A stretch of 64,000 nt of DNA. It comes from Amyloporia xantha. Its lineage: Eukaryota; Basidiomycota; Agaricomycetes; Polyporales; Adustoporiaceae. Position 1 is the stretch's first letter. The number at the start of each line of letters is the position of its first letter. The stretch covers positions 124,001 through 188,000 of the forward strand of contig JAYKKR010000046.1 of assembly GCA_036971615.1 (NCBI GenBank), given 5' to 3'. The notes below the pieces were generated by a model. It saw only the letters and a program-made list of their open reading frames with translations. It was not told where the DNA came from and did no database searches. This document shows positions 45,640 through 57,590 of this stretch, piece by piece. Made by a program: the position numbers and the translations under genes.

Positions 45640-46386
45640 TCAGGGAACCTCCTCCCGAATTGCATACAGCACGCGCGTGCCCCTCGCATTGCCTCCCTCC
45701 TGCAGCGCGAGCATTCTGGCCGCAATGTATTGGCCGCCTTCGGAGTGGTCAATCGTGATTTTGACTTGATCCGCCTCTGCGGTCTCCCTGTCGATGAGCT
45801 CCTGAAAATTGCAATGTCAGAACAACGAGGACAATGTGATATTTGAAACACATGAACCTACCAATGTAGGTGAATCCCACCACTCCGGATTGTCGTCGTC
45901 GCGGTCGGGCCACTCCCACCAGATTGTGTCGAGGTGGTGCTCCGAGGATAGGATTTCCTCAGGAGGCGGCGCCACTTTATACGCGATTGGTACCGCGGCC
46001 AGCTTGTGAATGTCGAGGTCCCACTCGACATCGAACCGTGTGTGCGCGACCGCGGCATGGATAATCTGCGGCAACCTCACCTCCTTCCCCGCGGGCGAGC
46101 ACAATCTCGCCAAGGTTCGCAAGACTGTCGCGCTGTGTGTGGTTAATCAGCGCGATGAGCTCAACTTGTCAATGATAGTGACTAACGAGTTCTTTGATAA
46201 GGGCGACCTTCCAGCGATCATACTGGAGGTCCGTCCGGGGAGATCACCGGATGCAATCCGTTCATTGAGCCTCCGTATGGCCTGCTCCATCCGCCACGCG
46301 CGGTAGCGGAACATGCGGGTCGCGGTCTTCTCGAGTTGATGGGCGGATGCTTGGGCAGACATTTGAGCCGGGAGGACAGAAGACAT
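45640..46386 (-). CDS. gene C1: small paralogue, unknown function
   Basis: ATG 46384-46386, stop 45640-45642, three exons. Exon 1 has an Arg-rich helix (TRMFRYRAWRMEQAIRRLNER). Exon 2 has IWWEWPDRDDDNPEWWDSPT and ends at a GT donor near 45862. Exon 3 ends VLYAIREEVP. The sequence matches C2 block by block. In exon 1 the frame must shift by one base after DLPG to keep DLQYDRWKVALI, which C2 has intact. No domain recognised; the Trp-rich WWEW/PEWW motif defines the pair. Confidence 0.55.
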
Positions 46387-47126
46387 TGCGAAATGGGAAG
46401 AGGGTGAAATGAAGATGGAGCCCTGCCCCCGCACACCTCGCCGAATATTTAGCATCTCCCACCTGGTCACCTCGTGGCCAAAGTGGTTCCCATACACGTG
46501 TCAACCGCACGTTCGCGAAGCAGGGGAGGAAGAGCGGTGATGCGCATGAGAAGCAGCGACATGTCACAAAAGGCCTTGGGCTTGGGCAGATGACCTGCCT
46601 GCAGGCTTCGCTGCAACTGTCCCAACTCGGTAATAAGATTACTTTGGCGCGGATGGTTCGCGGCAATCCAAAAGGGTAAAAGCCCGCGCCGCGAGGTCTT
46701 GAGGATATATTCGATAAGAGTTGCCATGATGCGCGCACTCCCCGCCGATCATCGCAGAAGCGACCGCGCCAAATGCGCGTTGAGTCGTGAGTGCGACTTA
46801 TGGATCTGATAATCATTGCGAAGCTCGGCGTATGAATGTGCGTCATGTCAGGCACTTCATGAACATTCTCTGATGTCCATGAACATGCTCGGCAAATGCT
46901 GTGCATGCTATTGTCCCCGATGTGTACGGAATTCGCTATAGGCTCGGCGAAACGCGGTCGTCCATCGCTCTGACCGCGACCAATGGCCGCGAGCTCACCG
47001 CTGATGTGAGAGTTGGGACGTACGGCCCGCCTTCGTGCTATGCATTCCAACGATCCTCAATCTCATGGACACCGGGTGATCTTGCAACAACATTGTATTG
47101 AGACGCGAGAAAATACAACAGACGTG
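46387..47126. other. spacer between C1 and C2, no supported gene
   Basis: A 262-codon frame on the minus strand (46262-47050) overlaps C1 in another phase and lacks any motif, so I treat it as a shadow. C1 and C2 have similar upstream sequences (GGCCAAAGTGGTTCCC-like at 46471 and 47980), consistent with tandem duplication including the promoter. Confidence 0.3.
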
Positions 47127-47889
47127 CTACAATAAAGTCGACCCTCCAGCCGCGGTGGCAGGCGCGTCCTCCTTGACAGCACCGAGCACGCGGAGAATTC
47201 CCTGCTTATCGCGCGTCCTCATCGCGAGCATCCTCTCCGTGATGGTTGAAAGGTGCCTCGCAAGCTCCTCCGCCTGACGCAGGCAGTCGACGTCGAAGTT
47301 CTCCGTGACGACGTAGTCCTACAGTGTGAAGAATGAGACTGAATAACTTACGGAGGAATATTGAAAGAACTCACCCCAGTTGGTGAGCGCCACCATTCAG
47401 GTTTCGAGTCATCTCGGTCGGCCCACTCCCACCAGATGCTGGACAGATGATCCTCCGAAGTCACCATGTCCTCCGGGGAGGCGCGATAGGGAGCGCAATA
47501 GGGATCGCGGCGAGCGCGCGGATGTCGATCGTCCACTTGACGCCGAACATTGTCTGATCGATCATGGCCTGAATGACTTGGGGCAAATCGATTGCCTTTC
47601 CGCGCCGCGCGAGGACCAACTCTCCCAGGCACTGTCGAGTTTCTCGCTGTGCACGAGGTGGTCAGCAGCGTCATCATGTAACCAGATGGTGGTGACTCAC
47701 AAATTCAAATGTGAGTGCCTCTCGCCACCGAATGTACTGTAAGTCATTGCGCGGGAGATCCCCAGAGTCGAGACGCTCATTCAACCTGAGCAGTGCTTCC
47801 TGGATGCGCCAAGTGCGATAGCGGAACATCCGCATCGCGATGCGTTCCATGTGCTGGGCAGACGCCGCGGAAGATGTTGCGGCCGGCAT
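47127..47889 (-). CDS. gene C2: small paralogue of C1
   Basis: ATG 47887-47889, stop 47127-47129. Exon 1 (MRMFRYRTWRIQEALLRLNERLDSGDLPRNDLQYIRW) is uninterrupted, exon 2 has IWWEWADRDDSKPEWWRSPT, and exon 3 ends in ILRVLGAVKEDAP and a short tail. It is a tandem copy of C1 on the same strand and is divergent to the KDZ transposase start 260 bp away. Function unknown. Confidence 0.55.
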
Positions 47890-48147
47890 GGCAGGGAACA
47901 AAGATGAGAGCGATTGAACTGGGGCGCTGCCTCCACACACTTCGTCGAATATTTAGCATATCGCACCTAGTCACCTCGTGGCCAAAGTTATTCCCACCCA
48001 CGTGTGTACCGCGAGGTCGCGAAGCACGGTGGATAGAGCGGTGATAAACATGATAAGCCGCGCGTCTCGGTAACGATTGCTTTATCTTGAGCAGAATGAC
48101 TATGGACCGGGGCTTGAGCCATCCGTCCTGCCTCGTTCATTGCAGCT

Positions 48148-51100
48148 ATGAAACCGCGACCTCGCGGGACAATCATCACGGTAGGGCGCGGTGTTCGCTA
48201 CGGTACAAGACTCGAGAAGCATACGACGCGGGGAGTTGAGTATGTATTCAGGGACAATCGCGAAGGGGAGCGAACTCCTAGCCGATCACCCTCGAAATCT
48301 CCAAGAAAAACGCCAACTCGAGCGAACACCGCGATGCCGTCACCGGATGATATCCGCGAAGATCCGCCCATTGAAATGCCCCCTGCGGCATAAGGTAAAA
48401 CTGCTTTGAATGGTTGTCGAGCGGGATTGCTGATGGCGAGATGTGTCACAGGGCCAGAATGACTTTATGCGAGACTGGCTTCCCCACCGCGAGGCTTATC
48501 TCGCCTGCCTGTTGGAGCGAGAAGCACCGCCACTGAACAGACAATGTACTAGATGCCATTCCGCGGAAGGTGATTGGCGCTGCCTTGAGTGCTACGGATG
48601 CCCCGTGACATGTCAAGAGTGCTGTCAGATCTCGCACAGTACGATGCCACTCCACCGTGTCGAAAAGTGGAGCGGCGATTTCTTCTCGCCCGCATGGCTG
48701 AATGACGCGGGCGTGCGTATCTGGTTGGGCCATCAGGGCAAGCAATGCGCGCAGGCTGCGGAAACAGAGTCGCGCGAGCACGCGAGTCCTGAGCTTGAAG
48801 TCCGCGACCGGCCTGAGTCCCCTGTAGCGCCGCGACCCGTATTTACACCTGCATTCGCGCGCGACGGAAATCGTGGTTGTTGTGGATGTCACCGGCGTGC
48901 ACGAGATCGGAGTCGGGTGGTGCTCTTGTCCGAATGCAACTAGCCCGGACAAACAACTGCTCGCAATGGGCCTTTACCCGGGGAGTACATTGCGCCCAAG
49001 AACCGCGTTCACGTTCAGAGTCCTGGACGACTTCCTGCTAACCAACAAAGAGTGCAAGACCTCCGCGATGAGCTACTATAGTAAACTCACGCGCGTAACG
49101 AACAATGCATTTCCGGATAGGGTACCGGTCGGTCCTTTGTCCTCTCGCACATCCATTCGCACTGATGTTCTTGAATAGGACCGCTACCGCGAGCTACTGC
49201 GACTTTCGCGACAATGGCGGAACCTCAAGTATCGTAAATGGCACGGATATGGCCATTCAGTGACAGCGCCCATACCACCAGGCGGGCTGGCCATCTTCTG
49301 CCCAACCTGTCCCCAACCGCGTGTCAACATACCAGATAACTATCGCGAGGACCCAGAGCAGTGAGTTTTCTGTTCCTCAACCGGATTCGGGACATAAACA
49401 CCTCTTTGTCCAGGTGGAAGTACATGCGCTCTGTCGTCATGGATGGCAACTTCAGCGCGGAGCATTTGCGCATGAGAAACCCGAACGACGATGTGGCACT
49501 CAGCGATGGCCAAGGGTTCATGGTAGGCGAAAGGCTATACAAGGAGCACCTAAAGGTGGCCTTGGAGTTCAAAGAGGTCCGTCACAGACCTTGTCGCGGT
49601 GGAGATACGCTCACATTACGCGCGGCTGATGGCTATAGAAGTCCGATTGTCACGACCATCGCGCGGTCAATCAGGCCAACGCAGATCGGCATAATCTGGA
49701 GGCTACAGGGATTGGCGCGGCGGCCTGCGCTCGCCATGGGTGCTTTGTTCCACATGCCGTGGTAGATTTTCAGAAAGGCGAACGGTAAGCACCGTCGCGA
49801 CGGCTGCGCGACCGCGACTGATCATATTCAACTCACAGTCAAATGAATATGGACTATGCGCTGAACAGCGTCCTCGCGAGCCTCGGGGGGATCAAAACAC
49901 TCCTGGTAATGTACGACATTATGTGCCAGTACAGCAAGAGACTGCACATCCGATTCAGTGGAAATCCATACCTAAAAATGCCCCCGGGGCTGACAATACG
50001 GAGCGGCATTGGACTGTTCCACGTTCATGGCCATCAAGATAGTTGCTTCCCTCGATACTCTCCCAACTTCATTGAGGGCGCGGGGCAAATAGATGGCGAG
50101 GTAATTGAAACCTTATGGGCACCCCTCAACAACATATCAGGAAGCACCCGCGGGATGTCCACGGCGCATAGGAAGGAGGTCATTGACGACCATATGAACG
50201 ACTCCAACTGGAAGAAGTTGACGGGCATGGGTGCGTATTTTGTCGAGAAGGGTGTCGCGGCGGTGACATTATAGTGCACTCCTAGGGAACTCACTTGTCC
50301 GAAAGTGGAAGAAGGCCGCGGCCGGACGACAGGAGAGCGCCGAGGTGCTGGCACAGATGGAGGCAACCGCGAGCGATGAGCAGCTTGAATCCTGGACCGC
50401 GCAGGAGACCCGCGCCATGGGGAACCGCGACCGCGACGTGAAAGAGATGGATGTGTATGACGTCCAGTTGAAGAAGGGCAAGTGCCATCACGTTTTGCTG
50501 CTTCCTCGACCACTAGTAATATTCCTCACAGCGCCAGGGAAAGTCGCGATCCAATTAGATCTCACCCGCGAGAGACCAATGCCGGCCGCCGTCAAGGAGT
50601 GGCCCAATGGCTCGCGAATGGAATGAAGATCCAGGAGACACAGTAGGTCATATGCATTGAACGCCGGACAACACGTTGATGCTTCACAAAACAGACTCAA
50701 CATACGTGCGTTGAAGAAGAAGTTGGGCGTCATCCATTACTCGCAGATCAGCTGCAACTTGAAGAGAAGAGACAAAGGCTACAAAAGCGAATCGACACCT
50801 TTCAGGCATTGACATCGACATTTCTGCCTGGCCTGGACGATGAAGACGCCGATTGTCTTCGTGCACCGTATGATGGTGCAGAGTGGGTGGACCTTGAAGA
50901 GGAGATAAATCCCCTGGACGAGATGGGTGAAGTCGAGAACGAGGCGCGATTTGAACCTGAGGAGGCCGCGCTCTGGCTGCCGTCTGAGTTAGGTAACGAT
51001 GTGATGCATCGCCATGATCTCGGTGAGGTCGCGGAGGAGGAGCTGCGTCTCCGCGAAGGCCAAGCAAATGATGCGCTCCACCTGATTCGTCTCGCGATTG

Positions 51101-51709
51101 GCTTCCGCTCTGTACTCTACCGTACTGGAGTGAGAGCCGCGGCGAGCCAACGTCTGAAGTTGCGCTCTTGGGATGATGTCGCGGTGGTGAACAAAACAGT
51201 GAATGAGAACGCGCGGATATACACCCAGGCGCGGCGCGCGATGGAAGGTCTTGGAGCAAGTCCCGCGACACTGCAGAAGTATCAGCGCTTGGTCCGCGAA
51301 AATCTCAGATCCATCACAGCACTCATGGATAATTCCCTTCGCGGAACCCGCAACACTGGTCTCTCCTGGATTTGGACAGTAGACTTGCATGGAGATGGTG
51401 CACACTCAAATTGGATGGCAGAGTGTAAGTCTGACATTTAATTCCGATGACTCTTGCTAACCTCACAATCAGTGCACCGAGTGAATTGGCTGAGAGCACG
51501 CGCGCCGCGACAGATGGCAAGAGGACTACACCATTCTGGTCGCGGAGATGGGGTGGACAGAAGTCAGCTTCCGTAAACGCGCGCATGCATGGTGGTCGCG
51601 CGGAAACGTCCCGTACATTGGCCCGGGCCACAAGTGCTATGCCCTGCGACAAGCCGCGATGTACAATTCCTTGGGAGACAGCGCTCAGTGCGCTTTGTGC
51701 GACATGTAA
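48148..51709 (+). CDS. KDZ-family transposase with CxC2 cysteine cluster
   Basis: Multi-exon. Exon 1 (from ATG 48148) is Ser/Pro-rich and basic; its frame meets TAA at 48391, just before a GT, so that junction is unclear. Exon 2 (about 48452) starts GQNDFMRDWLPHREAYL and has the CxC2 cluster CTRCHSAEGDWRCLECYG. The KDZ core follows: VDVTGVHEIGVGWCSC, FRVLDDFLLTNKECKTSAM, RQWRNLKYRKWHGYGH, VVMDGNFSAEH (first catalytic Asp), DCHDHRAVNQAN after an intron ending near 49636, MYDIMCQYSKRL (second Asp), GLFHVHGHQDSCF, and IDGEVIETLWAPLN (Glu). The C-terminus includes QANDALHLIRLAIGF and GLSWIWTVDLHGD. Single-base shifts are needed near 50590 and 51505. It ends TAA 51707-51709, convergent with the TET/JBP gene. 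Confidence 0.85.
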
Positions 51710-51793
51710 ATAGTAATGTATCACGCTGGTTTTATTCCCGAAGTAAGAGTTTACATTGGCACTGTGACATCCCCTAACGGCCCAATTTATACT

Positions 51794-53047
51794 CTATTTG
51801 TAGTACGATGTTTCCATCCAATGAGGTGCAGCCACTCCCATTGCGGTGTGGATAGCGTCTCGCATGAAATATGCATAACATACGCGATCCCCTTGACACG
51901 GCGGAACAGCATGCCGCAGCACCTTGCCACATAGCGCAATCACAGATCCCGGTGGGTAATGGACTGTCAGTCCAGGTCCGTCCATCTCGAAATGGAGGTC
52001 GCGGTAGGAGCCGAATGTCGCGAGGAGGTCATACCACGGCTTCCTCGAGTTGCTGTCGCGGTGGCGCGGTGTCTCGCGGTTGGATATTATCTGGACCGCG
52101 TTGAACGGTGTCGCCCATCCCTGCATGCTGTCCCTCAACGATGGGTCCTGCATCAATCTACGCATGGTTTCGCGACCCGCCGCGTATAATGCGGGATGAA
52201 CTACTGCTAGGACCGCAGATAGGATAGCGGAAGTCTCCGCGATCGCAGCCATCCATTGCCGCCCGCTCACCAAGTTGGCGCCTTGCAGACTCGCGGATGC
52301 ATTGAGCGCATGTGGAGGCCCCTGCAAATAATGTTTATTCCATTATTTCCTCCTGGCAGACATCATCAACTCACTACATGACCCTGCTGATACCATGCCG
52401 GGGATATATTCACACATCCTGGTGGTATTGAACATGTGGCTGGGTCGCGGAAAAGACTTCCCATCTGACGCCAACCCTTGGCATTTGCTCGCGGCCCACT
52501 ATGCCTGAGCTGCTGAGTTAGAACTCCTGTCGCGATGTCCATTTCACTCTGACCTCGATGTGTCAGTTTAGTGTATCCACACAAGAGGTCTACCAAGTGA
52601 ATACCTGACGTTGCGGTGATAATAAAGCGGGAAGGAACCAACCGATGATGCGGTCATGCGCGTCGGTCAGAATCGACGGCTGGTTAATACACATAACCTT
52701 GTCTGGAAGTATGCGCGCCCACTTTGCTTTCAACGCGTCTTCCAGCTTGGCGTTCTGGCCGTTCGCTTGCAACCCTAAAGCATCCGAGTATCTGTCAACA
52801 TCCCAAGGGATGCGAACTGGCCAGACATGAGCAAAGATTTACACTCCGAAGCAGAATTGTTACGAAACCACGATGAAGGAATGCGCGCCAGTTGGTCGGC
52901 AATCGCGCTGCATTCGCCGACAAGATACGTGCTAATATTCAACGCCACAGGAGGTGGCGGTGCCACACCGACATCGTGTCTCAGCAGGTGCAGTCTTCTA
53001 CGGAACATGACTTGCATGAAAGCCGCAAGCTCGTCCGTCAAATCCAT
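51794..53047 (-). CDS. TET/JBP-like 2OG-Fe(II) oxygenase
   Basis: First ATG considered is 53047. Intron 1 (about 52854-52808, GTAACA to CCAG) joins SSWF to RIPWDVDRYSDALGL. Further introns lie near 52587-52550 and 52367-52325. Exon 2 has the family block KWARILPDKVMCINQPSIL and DRIIGWFLP. Exon 3 has GCVNISPAWYQQGH. Exon 4 holds the catalytic core: TPRHRDSNSRKPWYDLL with the Fe-binding H-x-D, the GPGLTVHYPPGSVIAL strand, distal His in KVLRHAV, then GDRVCYAYFMRD. This matches the fungal TET/JBP enzymes known to accompany KDZ transposons; family members oxidise 5-methylcytosine or thymine. Only 84 bp separate its stop from the KDZ stop. No stop breaks the exons I followed. Confidence 0.75.
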
Positions 53048-53497
53048 GTTTGCTAACTGTAAACTGCTCGCGGACCTTCAGGACACCGGTCGCGGTTGTG
53101 TCTCGATGCTCACCCAAATTCCTTCCGTGCGTGATATCGCGCGCAAGCTTTGTAGCGTCCCCGCCCAAGTTCGCAGAACAACTAGGACATCGGGACCACG
53201 CGGTTCCAGCATGTATGTCCTCATGACGACCACATCCCTGTTTAGATCTCATATTGGACCCGGCGCGGATGTCCGGAACTCAGCGATTCGGTGACCAATC
53301 ATAGCGCAATGATATTAGGCCCCGCAGTTGGATGTGACTGTCGCGGTCAGTCGACATGAAACTGCAATCCGCTTTGGGACTGGTCGCGGTTCGTGAGTTG
53401 AGGAGCGCCTGGCAAAGCGCTTCCAATTCCACAACAGGAACTTGTCACTAAATTTCAACACTCATCTGCTCACGCGACAAAGCATAAAACGAACAGT
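53048..53497. other. divergent region between TET/JBP gene and gene D
   Basis: Probably promoters of both genes, and possibly undetected 5' exons of the TET/JBP gene. An 84-codon minus frame (52998-53252) has no motif. Confidence 0.35.
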
Positions 53498-56400
53498 ATG
53501 AGTCTTAAAGGCATCCACACCAGCTCTTTAGGTGATGAGCTCGAGCTTTTCAAGCCTGCGGACAGGAACGCGCGCAAAAACATCATCGACACGACCTTGA
53601 TAAAATTACAGGGAGAGCATGCGACTCTTGCAAAGCAGGACAAAGGTGGCTTACGACGTGTATGTTGGCTGCAATTCTCTGCGCAACGAAGGCTGACAAT
53701 AGGGTAGCAACTCTCGGCATGGTTTCGCAACGGTGCTCGAGGCAGCGGGCGAAAGAAGCCAATGAGATGGGGCGGAAAAGATCAGGCCCTGAGCAATTCG
53801 GGCTTGAGAACAGAGAACTCGTTAAGGCGGCTTCGAAGGAGATCACGAATGGAGACGGTATAGGCAACAAGAATATCGGCGCGTGGCCAGCCGCGCAAGC
53901 TCGGCTTTGGAAGGCACTCAGCGCAGATGAGCAAGCTGGATATATCGCGAGGGCGAATGCCCCGTCTGAGGCCAAGCGGCCTGCAAGCTTGCCGTCGCGG
54001 AAGTATGTGCCTCTCCGTTTCGGTCGCGCGCGTCGAGCTAAAAGTTGTATAGAGTCATTCAAAGGAAACTGGTGCAGCGCCTCAAAGCATTTACGACTCA
54101 AATCTATTGTGACTACGGTGTACGAATGGTCGCGTTTTCCGCGGTTCAAGTGGGACCTGAGGAAATCTTGGTGGATACGTGAGGTTGTACTTTGGCGCGA
54201 CAATTTAATACTGACATGCATAACAGGCACGATTACAATAAAGATTTAGAAGGGCACCCCCATTCACAGACATGCCTAACTGGGATGAAGACACACAAAC
54301 CCAATTCGGATTATACAGTCGCAATGTGTTCCTGGATGGAGTGGTAGCAGATCAGTCACAAAGTGCAGCCATGAGGAAGGTGCGAATAAGGGAAGCCATG
54401 GACGTGGATGCGGAAGGCCTTCCGCTGATTCCAGTGCCAAAGGCAGATGAAGGCCGCGAGAAGCTGGACGACTTGAAAGCCATGCTCCGCGAGTTCCTGA
54501 ACATTCATTTTCGTGAGCTCGTATTTCCGCTTGCACACGTGGTCTCTAACGTTTTGGCAGAGGCCGCGACCGGCAACGCAAAAGCCCGCGCGCCGTGGAC
54601 CCATATCACGCAGAATCCGTCGCTTTATTTCGAAGACGAAATGACGCCGGACGGGATGGGTCTGCGCGATCCTTCGCACATGACGGATGGACCCCTCAGG
54701 AGCTTGCTACAATACTGGCGCGACCGACAAGTAACCAACGGCGGCCACTCTCCCTTCCGGTTCAAGGCGTATATGGTCAAGCGCGATGATGCCGGCGATG
54801 CGATAATGGCGCGGGCCGAATACAGCGAGGCCTATATCGAGGAGCGGAAGAAGCCCGCGCGAAAGCATAAAAAGAACAAAGGGAAGGCGAGCAAGAAGGC
54901 GCGAGGAAAGCGCCCTGCCCGCGCAGTCCCCGGACGCGGTCGTGATGATGACTCTGAAGATGATGAGGTTGATCGCGACTTTGGAGACGAGAGCGACGAT
55001 GCCTCCGGTGATGAGAATGACCCCCTACTCATTTGCGAGAAGCCAACAAACTGGGCTTTGAAATCGCGGACACGTCGAGACAAGTTCCTCATGGCAATTG
55101 GAGCAGGCGAGGTCTATTTTGAAGTGGTTCACAATTTGCAGAACTTTATGGTGAGTGGCGCGCGGTCTCATATCATACCGCGACTAACCCTGAATCTGCA
55201 GCGGCACTAAACCTGTTCCCCAGCCACTGTGCCAACAGGGCTGGACGTCTTGGGAGTATACGGAAAGATACCTCCCGCCGCATGTGCACAGTGATCCGAA
55301 TGGGCTCGACGAGATCCTCCAATGGATGGATGATGCACCTTATCTGGATGAAGAAGGTAACCTCCCGCGCGATAGCGCCGGGTACAGCGATCATTGAGCA
55401 GTTCATTCTCATCGCGGGACTAATCACGCGAGTTTGACGTTGTTCAATTTGGGTGGGAGGAAGAGGAGGACGCCGCACAGTCAGGCATTCCTGCACATGT
55501 CGTCGGCACACAGATCGACTTTATGGACGTGGTCAATCGAATCGACCCAATGCTGAGGCTCCTCTGTGACGTAATGAGGGAGTCGGAGGCGCAGGCAGCT
55601 GCCCTGCCCGCGGCACACACGCTCACCACTGGTGGAGAATCATCGCGGTCCAATACGGTGCAACCGCCATCACCTAACATTTCGAGCGGTGACAAAGGTG
55701 GCAAATCTCAGGATGCAAGGTTCACAGATTCAGGAGCTACTGAAGAGCCTACCGCGGGATCCTCCACACAGCGCGAGCACCTTCACCATGAAGGAAAGTT
55801 GGGTCGCGAGGACGCGCGACAGTCCTTCTCCGCGCGACAGTCCTGGAGACCGCGATCAAGGGGAAGGCAGCCTCGAAGATGCCGATGACGATTCCAAGTT
55901 GAGACAGCTCAATGAACACCTAGCAGCGACACAGAGGGCGCTAGATGCTATGAAGAAGTCGAAAGAGACGGCCAAGGCTGCCGTTCGAGCAAAACCTCCA
56001 CCTGTTGCGAAGAAACAGCTCGCGCGTGTAGATCCGGACAACGCGCAAGGGATTCAGGAGGCCCGTGCCTCGAATAAAAAGGACAACCAGAGCGGGACAG
56101 AGCGGGAGGAACTGGCTATAATGAAAGAGAAGGAAAGGTTACAAAGGGAGGCCGAAGACGACCGGGCATGGGCGGAGGGATTAGCGCGAGAGGCGGCCAA
56201 AAAGGAGCGCGCTGCTGCACACCAGAAGAAGGTCGCGTCCCGCGCGTTGAAAGAGCAAGAGATGGATAAGCAAACAAAACAAAAGGCTGTCGACCACATC
56301 GCGCGGATCAATTTGGATCGTCAAGCCATGAAGGAGAAAGCCATTGAGGACAAGCGGGCGCGCGTGGCCCTCGCGCAGGCGGGCCCTTCGCGACCCCCTC

Positions 56401-57202
56401 AAGAAGCAGCGGTGCCAGGGGCAGGTGGGCAACTGAATGCAGACTCCAATGCCATGGTTCCGACCAAGCGGACTGCAGCTCAGGGCCCTGGAGAAGCGCG
56501 GCTCGCCTTGCTTAACAAAGTGCGAGACCGTCTTGGGAGCCAGCCGCCTGTCGCGGCAACCATAAAGCCCACCACCCAAACTGCACCGCCCGCGCTGGGA
56601 GGAATGGAGTGGCGTACAGCTGTCGCGGGGCCAAGTGTGGCGCGGCCCGCGCGTCCTCAGCCGCGACCGCGATATCAAGGGGCCAGCCACGAGAATACTG
56701 CTGGCCCGTCATCCATGTATGTTGATAGAACTCACGGTTCAGCGACAAGGACAGTACCAAATCCGACGAGGATGGGTCACCTTCGCGACCTGCTCCCGGC
56801 GCATGGACGAGGGCCAAGGCGCAGAAAGAAAAGCAGGCCATGCTTCAAGCGCCTACAGGAGGATCCGTGTCAGATGCGATAGGACAGCCGCGTGCGACAC
56901 GCGCAACGACGCGGAAACAGGATAAGACTGGGAAAGGTGATGCAAGGCCAGATAGCCAAGACGGTCAGGTGAAATCCAATGCAAGTCCTGCCAAGCGCGT
57001 GCCCGCGCAAGCACGCGCGCGTGCTACGGTTCGCGCCACCGGCCGCGCGAGAGGTCGCGGTCGCGGTGCCGGGGGCAGAACGCCTGCTTTGCCCGCTCTC
57101 GAGGAGGAGGATGAGGAGGACGAGGGGAAAGATTCAGAGGAAGATGATAATCCTCGTCCTAGGAAAGTGGCCAAACGTGGCCATGGACAAAGAAGAAGAT
57201 GA
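53498..57202 (+). CDS. gene D: large charged protein of unknown function
   Basis: Likely multi-exon, ATG 53498, last stop at 57200-57202. Near 53875 a helix pattern (AWPAAQARLWKALSADEQAGY) looks HMG-box-like. Around 54080-54180 the segment RLKAFTTQIYCDYGVRMVAFS and then 54270-55150 (FLNIHFRELVFPL, APWTHITQNPSLYF, LLQYWRDRQV) fit a family I recall only as hypothetical proteins of Agaricomycetes. A Lys/Arg-rich stretch (KPARKHKKNKGKASKKARGK) and an acidic run follow. The 3' half (55632-56882) is a long charged coiled coil and a basic C-terminus (RGRGRGAGGR). The frame needs a one-base change at the C run near 54258. A nuclear, DNA- or chromatin-associated role is a guess from composition. Confidence 0.55.
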
Positions 57203-57520
57203 GGCCTGTGATACCCATGCAAGGCGCAGCGCGTCACGCGGTCGCGGTTGTCCAGTGTCAGTTGCTGAGTCGCGGTTATTTAGTGGCGATTGTTGAGTCG
57301 CGGACGAGTTTTGACCAGATATCTTAGAAGGCACCCGATAAGTATTGCCTGTGGCGTCTGCTGTCTTATTTGTGATGTTCCACCTAATGGGCAATCTAAT
57401 GCATTGTAATTCCAGACCTGTACAGACTTGTGTTAATCAGAGACTATTGCTCCACTCTTTCACAACTTGAGTCGCGCGCAGAAATTGGACTGGAATTATA
57501 ATCATTTATATAGTAGTTTT

Positions 57521-57539
57521 TGGGACTGTTGAAGTCCCA
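57521..57539 (-). terminator. conserved 3' stem-loop after gene B'
   Basis: On the minus strand the same 19-base hairpin as at 44896-44914, about 50 bases after the B' stop. Confidence 0.5.
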
Positions 57540-57590
57540 TGCGCTCGCGAGACTATGGTATGTACATCTAAATATTCGTCGTAAAGAAAT

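Noticed and set aside
46262..47050. 262-codon minus-strand frame as a separate gene
   Set aside because: It overlaps C1 exon 1 in another phase and shows no motif, while the C1 frame is supported by its paralogue C2.
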